This document shows positions 1 through 4,141 of a stretch of 5,790 nucleotides of DNA, piece by piece (positions within the stretch are counted from its first letter, which is position 1; each line of letters opens with the position of its first letter). The DNA is from an uncultured Coriobacteriaceae bacterium (GTDB lineage Bacteria; Actinomycetota; Coriobacteriia; Coriobacteriales; Atopobiaceae): contig CACXFF010000351.1 in NCBI GenBank assembly GCA_902766805.1, positions 1 through 5,790 of the forward strand, written 5' to 3'. Below the pieces are notes generated by a model. The model was not told the origin of the DNA and did not search any database. It saw only the letters and a list, made by a program, of their open reading frames with translations. A program made the translations under genes and the position numbers.

Positions 1-231
1 AGCTCCAAAAAGGCCTACGACCTGGCTCGGATCCAACTCTTTGCCTGCGAGCTGCACGCCGGCGTGCGTGCCGCGCTCTTGTGACGGCTTCGCCGCCGCG
101 TTGCTTCGCGCAGAGCCAGGGGGCTTGTCCCCAGGCTCGTAGACGTTGCCCGGCCGCGCGCCCGCTCCTTTGAAGAAACGGCCCCAGAAGCGCCGGCGCG
201 TTGCCCAGCGATCCTGGCGCGCTTGTCTCAC
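1..231 (-). CDS. Partial paralogue of the FHA protein N-terminus (runs off left edge; possibly decayed)
   Basis: This frame opens with GTG at 231-229, which overlaps the stop of the preceding kinase gene by four bases (GTGA), and stays open for 77 codons to the left edge. A purine-rich stretch, AGGGAG, lies 4 bases before the GTG. The encoded start contains F-W-G-R-F-F-K-G and then A-R-P-G-N-V-Y-E. This matches F-L-D-R-F-S-K-G and A-R-P-R-N-V-Y-E in the FHA protein at 3001-4140, which also directly follows a kinase-RCC1 gene. At DNA level, 28 of 29 bases agree (135-163 versus 4044-4072). After V-Y-E the protein similarity stops, although the DNA can still be aligned weakly if small indels are allowed. 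It may be a genuine diverged FHA-type partner continuing outside the window, or a frameshifted or internally deleted remnant. No domain can be assigned from the visible 77 residues. Confidence 0.6.
   Translation of the reverse strand, partial: MRQARQDRWATRRRFWGRFFKGAGARPGNVYEPGDKPPGSARSNAAAKPSQERGTHAGVQLAGKELDPSQVVGLFGA
135..163 (-). repeat. 29-base segment duplicated from the FHA gene start
   Basis: This segment matches 4044-4072 at 28 of 29 bases and encodes A-R-P-x-N-V-Y-E in the same position relative to the preceding kinase gene. It is the strongest sign that 1-231 arose from the same ancestral partner gene as the FHA gene. Confidence 0.85.
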
Positions 232-2798
232 ACCTCTCCCTGCACGGCGGACACGTAGTCGTTCTCACCCCTCCGGTAACTGCCGGTCACCAACACGCTG
301 CCGTCTTTCTTCAGGCCCAAGGCCGCTATCTGGTTTATGGAGATGGCGCTGAGCTCAGTCCAGCCCAGCACGCACTCCACTACGTCAGAGGCGGAACCCG
401 CAATGCCAGCGAAACAGGTGGTCCCATCCGATCGCAGCCCTACGCATTTTTGGGCGTGCGTGTCCGTCGAAACGGCCACGAGGTCGGTCCACTGCGCGAT
501 GTCCATCTCACGCTCGCTCTTCCAAGCGTGATTCTCCGGGTGCGCTGTTATGCTGCCCTCGCTGCCCACCGCCAGCGCCGTCCCGTCCGTGCGCAGGCCG
601 ACGCTGAAACTGCTGGCCGCGGCCAACGCCGTCAGGTCCGTCCAACCCTGCACGTCGCACTTCCCCAGACTGTTGTCGCCACAGGCCACGGCCGTCCCGT
701 CCGAGCGCAGGCCGAGCACGTGACTGTTGCCCGCCGCCACGGCGCTGATGCCCGTCCAGCCCGCGACCTCGTCGAGATCGATGCTGGACATGCCCGTCAC
801 CAGGACTCTGCCGTCCTTGCGCACGCCGAGGCTGTAGGTGGATCCCGCCGCCACGGCCACGAGGTCCTTCCATTCGGACACGTCGCATTGTTTGAGCTTG
901 TTGTCTCCCGCAGCCACCGCCGTTCCATCCGCGCGCAGCCCAATGCTGTGGCCGGACGCCGACACGGCGACGATGTCCCTCCAACCCGAGACGTAGCGCT
1001 GGCCGTGTTCGTTGCCGCCGGCCGCCACCACCGTCCCGTCACGGCGCACGCCCAGATGGTGGTTGTCACCCGACGCGATGGCCACCAGGTCGGTCCAGAC
1101 GGAGGGGTCTATCCAGACGATCGGGGCGTCCGCCTCTGGCGGCTTATCGTCAGCCCTGCGGGTGAGCATGAATATCCCTCCGGCGCCGAGCGCCAGGGCA
1201 GCGGCTACGAGGGCGCGCCGGGTTAGGGAACGCCCCTTCGGATCGGGATCGGGCTTGGGCGCGGGGGTGGCGGGAGGCGTTGCGGGCTGGGCTGCCGGCG
1301 CGGGCTCTGGGGCCTCCTGGCGCTCGGCTGCCTGCTCCTCCTGGCCCTGCGCTGCAGGCTCCCGCTCAGGCTCGCCCTGCGCCCGCGGGGCCTCGCCGAA
1401 GGGCGTCCACGCGTCGTAGGTACGCGCTGCCAGGTCATCGTCGGCGGGCTCTAGAGCGTGCACGGCCTGCTCGGTCGGCTCGGGAACGCCTGCCGGAGCC
1501 TCAGCCGCGGGGGAGTCGGGCTTGGGTGGCCAGGGAGCCTGTTGGGCCTGCTCGGCCGTCTCGGAAGCGCCGTCATTCGCCTCGGTAGCCGGGGCGACGG
1601 ACGGGCGCAGGTCGCGGACTTGCGGGGGCAGTGGGGACGCTTCGGGCGCGCGGCGGTCCACCACGGTTGCGGGGGAGTCGGGCTTGGGTGGCCAGGGAGC
1701 CCGTTGGGCTTGGGTGGCCTGCGGCGCGTCATCCAAGAGGCCTGCCTCCGACCAGATGCCGCGCGTCAGCGTGGGCACGGCCGCCGGCGCCGCCTGGGGA
1801 CCGGAGCCTGCCATCGGCTCTTGGAACGCCCGGACCGTCGGCTCGGGCGCAACGCCCGCGAGCCCGAAGGCGCGGCTCGGGGCCGCAGCGGAGGCGCTGC
1901 CGCGCGACCAGGCCTGCAGCGCGTCGCGCAGCTCGGCGGCCGTAGGGCGCTCGGTGGGGTCGGCCCGGCACGCGGACAGCACCGCGTCCATGAGCACGGG
2001 GTCGACGCCGGGGATCGCGGGCGGCAGCTCGCCGCGCAGCCTGCGGCGCATGGCGTCGTTGCGCGCCGCAGGGGTCACGACCGCCGGGGCGGCGGGGTAG
2101 AACGGCAGCCTGCCGCCGTTGAGCAGCTGATAGAGCATCACACCGAGCGAGTAGACGTCAACCTTCGGCCCGGCGTGGGCCCCCGACAGCAGCTCCGGCG
2201 CCATGTAGGGCGGCGTGCCCGCGCGCGTGAGCGTCGTCTCGGCGCCCTCCATCGCCCGGGCGACTCCGAAGTCGCCGATCTTGTAGCGCCCTGACGGGTC
2301 GACGAACACGTTCTGGGGCTTCACGTCGCGGTGGACGTAGCCGTGCGCGTGGCAGTAGGCCAGGGCGTCGGCGACCTGGGCGCCCAGCTCCGCCACCTCG
2401 GGGGCGGGCAGCCCCTGCGCGCAGCGCCCCTCCAGGGGTTCGAGCAGCTCCATGCGCAGCAGCACGTCCCAGCCCTCGCCGTCCTGCACCAGGCCGTGGT
2501 CCTGGTACGCGACGATTCCGGGGTGTCCCAGCGAGGCGAGCGCGCCTGCCTCCGAGGCGCAGGCCTTGGCCACCTCGAGGAAGTAGGCGGCGACAGACGC
2601 GTCGTCCATGCCCTCCGCCCGCAGGGCGGCCGCGGTCTCCGGGCCGGGCGGCACCGGGATCACCTTGAGCGCGGCGCGCGCCACGAAGCCGTGGCCGGGC
2701 TTGTCGACCTCGAACACCGTGCCGAAGCCGCCCGAGCCGATCTCGCGCACGATCCGCCAGTCGCCGAGGACCTCGTCGCCTATCCCGTACCGCGCCAT
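228..2798 (-). CDS. Receptor-type Ser/Thr protein kinase with extracytoplasmic RCC1-like propeller
   Basis: A complete 856-residue transmembrane kinase. Residues about 14-297 form a Hanks-type catalytic domain. It has a glycine loop G-S-G-G-F-G (21-26), the ATP lysine K45 (A-L-K-V-I), a probable helix-C glutamate E83, the catalytic loop H-R-D-V-K-P-Q-N (156-163), D-F-G (176-178) and A-P-E (200-202). All catalytic residues are present, so it should be active. Activation-loop threonines T188, T189 and T191 are likely autophosphorylation sites. The segment between K45 and E83 is longer than usual. A Pro/Ala/Glu-rich linker (about 300-520) carries two P-W-P-P repeats and the motif Y-D-A-W-T (461-465). 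A single membrane helix (about 529-545) follows K-G-R-S-L-T-R-R, which suggests a cytoplasmic N-terminus. Residues 568-856 are seven RCC1-like units of about 37-51 residues, starting at W568, 606, 643, 681, 719, 770 and 813. They probably fold as a seven-bladed sensor propeller outside the membrane. The ATG at 2798 is supported by GGAGG 5 bases upstream. The ligand is unknown. Confidence 0.96.
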   Translation of the reverse strand: MARYGIGDEVLGDWRIVREIGSGGFGTVFEVDKPGHGFVARAALKVIPVPPGPETAAALRAEGMDDASVAAYFLEVAKACASEAGALASLGHPGIVAYQDHGLVQDGEGWDVLLRMELLEPLEGRCAQGLPAPEVAELGAQVADALAYCHAHGYVHRDVKPQNVFVDPSGRYKIGDFGVARAMEGAETTLTRAGTPPYMAPELLSGAHAGPKVDVYSLGVMLYQLLNGGRLPFYPAAPAVVTPAARNDAMRRRLRGELPPAIPGVDPVLMDAVLSACRADPTERPTAAELRDALQAWSRGSASAAAPSRAFGLAGVAPEPTVRAFQEPMAGSGPQAAPAAVPTLTRGIWSEAGLLDDAPQATQAQRAPWPPKPDSPATVVDRRAPEASPLPPQVRDLRPSVAPATEANDGASETAEQAQQAPWPPKPDSPAAEAPAGVPEPTEQAVHALEPADDDLAARTYDAWTPFGEAPRAQGEPEREPAAQGQEEQAAERQEAPEPAPAAQPATPPATPAPKPDPDPKGRSLTRRALVAAALALGAGGIFMLTRRADDKPPEADAPIVWIDPSVWTDLVAIASGDNHHLGVRRDGTVVAAGGNEHGQRYVSGWRDIVAVSASGHSIGLRADGTAVAAGDNKLKQCDVSEWKDLVAVAAGSTYSLGVRKDGRVLVTGMSSIDLDEVAGWTGISAVAAGNSHVLGLRSDGTAVACGDNSLGKCDVQGWTDLTALAAASSFSVGLRTDGTALAVGSEGSITAHPENHAWKSEREMDIAQWTDLVAVSTDTHAQKCVGLRSDGTTCFAGIAGSASDVVECVLGWTELSAISINQIAALGLKKDGSVLVTGSYRRGENDYVSAVQGEV
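231..1097 (-). repeat. Seven RCC1-like repeat units (sensor propeller of the complete kinase)
   Basis: Seven in-frame units begin at 1097, 983, 872, 758, 644, 491 and 362. The consensus is W-T-D-L-V-A-V-A-A-G, then a variable stretch, then L-G-L-R-x-D-G-T-A-V-A-x-G-x-N, with Q/K-C-D-V closing several units. Unit 5 is longest (51 residues) because of an insertion containing N-H-A-W-K-S. Seven units match the blade number of RCC1-fold propellers. The DNA of the units is recognisably related (variants of gccgtcccgtccgagcgcag recur), consistent with internal duplication. Confidence 0.9.
1155..1220 (-). other. Transmembrane helix of the complete kinase
   Basis: This encodes residues about 527-548: a hydrophobic Ala/Leu/Gly core flanked by R-R on both sides, directly after a Pro/Asp-rich linker end and K-G-R-S-L-T. 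It is the only credible membrane segment in the protein. It splits the protein into an N-terminal kinase side and a C-terminal propeller side. The topology is inferred from the basic N-terminal flank and from the known orientation of Hanks-type receptor kinases. Confidence 0.85.
1506..1712 (-). repeat. Pair of P-W-P-P linker repeats in the complete kinase
   Basis: Two copies (1507-1550 and 1669-1712) agree at 42 of 44 bases and are spaced exactly 162 bp (54 codons) apart. Each encodes Q-A-Q-[R/Q]-A-P-W-P-P-K-P-D-S-P-A. The first copy in reading order continues into V-V-D-R-R-A. The rest of the linker is low-complexity Pro/Ala/Glu. The near-identity implies recent duplication or ongoing recombination within the linker. 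Confidence 0.85.
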
Positions 2799-2803
2799 GC
2801 CCG

Positions 2804-2808
2804 CCTCC
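2804..2808 (-). promoter_or_regulatory. Ribosome binding site of the complete kinase
   Basis: GGAGG on the minus strand, 5 bases before the ATG at 2798-2796. This close match to the Shine-Dalgarno consensus fixes the start ahead of the glycine loop by about 20 residues, as expected for this kinase family. Confidence 0.85.
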
Positions 2809-2831
2809 GTCCACGCTTGCTATGTGGGGCC

Positions 2832-2865
2832 ATTGTACAGGCTGTGACGCAGGCTATGACGCAGG
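2832..2865 (-). promoter_or_regulatory. Candidate promoter with tandem 12-bp operator repeats
   Basis: On the minus strand TACAAT (2837-2832) is a 5-of-6 match to the -10 consensus. It would start transcription near 2825 and give a leader of about 27 bases before the kinase ATG. No good -35 box lies 16-18 bp upstream. That region is instead filled by two adjacent 12-bp direct repeats, CCTGCGTCATAG (2865-2854) and CCTGCGTCACAG (2853-2842), followed by a third partial CCTG. An inverted TGACG/CGTCA pair overlaps the upstream copy (2857-2871). A weak -35 overlapped by direct repeats suggests an activator-dependent promoter, but this is inferred from layout only. Confidence 0.5.
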
Positions 2866-2949
2866 TCGTCAGGGGCATCGAGCAACGCGCCATGACCGGT
2901 AAGCGCCCTGCGATCGAGGGTGAAGCGTTCGCTTCCGGCAGTGTGCGGG

Positions 2950-2997
2950 GCCTTGCCTGCGAGCTCTACGCTGGGGCCCGCGCGACGCACGCAAGGC
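2950..2997 (-). terminator. Imperfect stem-loop just after the FHA gene stop (possible terminator)
   Basis: GCCTTGCGTGCG (2997-2986) and CGCAGGCAAGGC (2961-2950) pair at 11 of 12 positions around a 24-base loop, starting 3 bases after the FHA stop codon. No T-run follows, so it is not a classical intrinsic terminator. It could be a 3'-end stabilising structure, a factor-dependent site, or chance in GC-rich DNA. Confidence 0.3.
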
Positions 2998-3000
2998 GGC

Positions 3001-4140
3001 TCAGAGCAGCTCGAAGCGCAGGCAGCAGTCCGAGCGCCCTACGACCGGCTCGTAGTGGTCCTCGGCCAGGTAGCTGGGCGCCACGCAGACGACGTCGCCG
3101 TCGCGCAGCTGCGCCTCGCCACCCCACAGGTACTCGCGCCCGCCCGAGGCGCGCAGCAGCAGCGTGCCGTACGACGAGCCGGCGCCGTCGGCACCGACAT
3201 CGGCCACGACCCACTGTCCGTCCCGATGGCGCACGGTGGCATGGCAGCGCGAGGCGGTCTGCAGCGCCGTGGTCACGGGCACGGCGCCGTCGGCTGCCGT
3301 CCACTGCGCGTCGCGCCCTATGCGTGCCTCGCGCGTCGCGTCGATACGCACGGGCGTGCGCTCGGCGGTGTAGCAGTGACGCCCGCTGCCGTCCCGCATC
3401 ACGACGGCCACGAGCTGCGCGCGTGCGTCGCGTGCGACGCTCGGTGCCGCCTGAGGCTGCGCGATGGCCGTTCTGCCGTAGACGTCGACGCCGAGCGCCG
3501 TGGCGTAGGGCGCCGGCCCGCCGACCGCCGCGGCGACGTAGAGGCTCACGCTGTCCACGAACAGCTCCCGCGCGCGTTCGGCGCTGGTCCCGGGTTCGGC
3601 CAGCAGGCGGTCGAGCGCCGTGAGCTCCATGCGCAGGAGCGCGTGGTCGGCCTTGCTCGCCTGCGCGAAGTCCTGCTCCAAGCGCTCGAGGTACTCGGCG
3701 CGGAAGCGCAGGTCATAGACGAAGCCCAGGCCGTGGTAGTGGAGCAGCTCGGGCTCGAAGGCCTCGGGGCGTCCGGTCCACGCGTCGTAGAACTGGCAGA
3801 GCACCTCGCAGGGGATGGGCGCGAGGTCGTCCTGCGCGCCGCCCGCCACGATGTCCCGGACGCGCTCGGCGAGCTTCTGGGCGGGCGGGACGTCCGCGCG
3901 CGCGTCGTTGGCCAGCAGGAGGGCGGCCAGCTCGGCGCGGCTCTTGGCAGCGTACTTGGAAGCCTGGGCCTTGAGGTTGCGCGGCTCGATGGGCTGCCCC
4001 GTGCGCTGGTTCACGTAGAGCTGGGGGAAGAGGTTGCCCCAGAGCTCGTAGACGTTGCGCGGCCGCGCGCCCTGCTCGCCGTCCATCCCCTTGGAGAAGC
4101 GGTCCAGGAAGAACTTGAGTGCATTGCCCTGCGTGCCCAT
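3001..4140 (-). CDS. Cytoplasmic protein with C-terminal FHA domain, partner of the upstream kinase
   Basis: A 379-residue protein with no signal peptide or membrane helix. Residues about 265-379 form an FHA domain, a fold that binds phosphothreonine peptides. The hallmarks visible are I-G-R (274-276), S-R-x-H (297-300), G-S-S-Y-G-T (321-326, in place of the usual G-S-T-N-G-T) and L-R-D-G-D-V-V (345-351). The first 260 residues are not recognised. They contain the G-A-R-P-R-N-V-Y-E segment (24-32) shared with the partial gene at 1-231, a Y-D-A-W-T motif (118-122) shared with both kinase linkers, and a Leu/Glu/Arg-rich, probably helical stretch (about 145-195). The ATG at 4140 lies one base after the kinase stop and 6 bases after GGTGAGG, which favours translational coupling. 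An in-frame ATG at 4206 would overlap the kinase end by 65 bases and is less likely. Its role, inferred from family and context, is to read phosphothreonine on the co-encoded kinase or its substrates. Confidence 0.92.
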   Translation of the reverse strand: MGTQGNALKFFLDRFSKGMDGEQGARPRNVYELWGNLFPQLYVNQRTGQPIEPRNLKAQASKYAAKSRAELAALLLANDARADVPPAQKLAERVRDIVAGGAQDDLAPIPCEVLCQFYDAWTGRPEAFEPELLHYHGLGFVYDLRFRAEYLERLEQDFAQASKADHALLRMELTALDRLLAEPGTSAERARELFVDSVSLYVAAAVGGPAPYATALGVDVYGRTAIAQPQAAPSVARDARAQLVAVVMRDGSGRHCYTAERTPVRIDATREARIGRDAQWTAADGAVPVTTALQTASRCHATVRHRDGQWVVADVGADGAGSSYGTLLLRASGGREYLWGGEAQLRDGDVVCVAPSYLAEDHYEPVVGRSDCCLRFELL

Positions 4141-4141
4141 C

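Larger units (their letters stand above)
2799..3000 (-). other. Gap between the FHA gene and the complete kinase (202 bp)
   Basis: The longest non-coding stretch seen. It holds, in transcription order, the imperfect stem-loop, the inverted and direct TGACG repeats, the -10 box and the ribosome binding site. A 57-codon frame (2990-2820) crosses it but runs through the promoter and has no ribosome binding site, so it is not called as a gene. The gap suggests that the downstream kinase can be transcribed separately from the upstream kinase-FHA pair. Confidence 0.7.

Noticed and set aside
54..67. Perfect 14-bp palindrome GCACGCCGGCGTGC
   Set aside because: Such palindromes are frequent by chance in DNA this rich in GC; there is no second copy and no clear regulatory setting.
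1..84. 28-codon + strand frame ending in TGA, resembling the tail of a protein such as a transposase
   Set aside because: No domain can be recognised in so short a piece, and the minus-strand frame has a homologous start and a coupled position. No inverted repeat ends or target duplications are visible.
201..1226. 341-codon open frame on the + strand opposite the kinase propeller
   Set aside because: It is the antisense of a repeat-rich, high-GC coding region and gives His/Arg/Ala-rich sequence with no recognisable domain; the minus-strand gene is strongly supported.
2820..2990. 57-codon minus-strand frame in the gap, starting GTG
   Set aside because: No ribosome binding site, it crosses the likely promoter, and it has no recognisable product. 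The short V-E-L-A-G-K resemblance to the 1-231 frame is reported as a finding instead.
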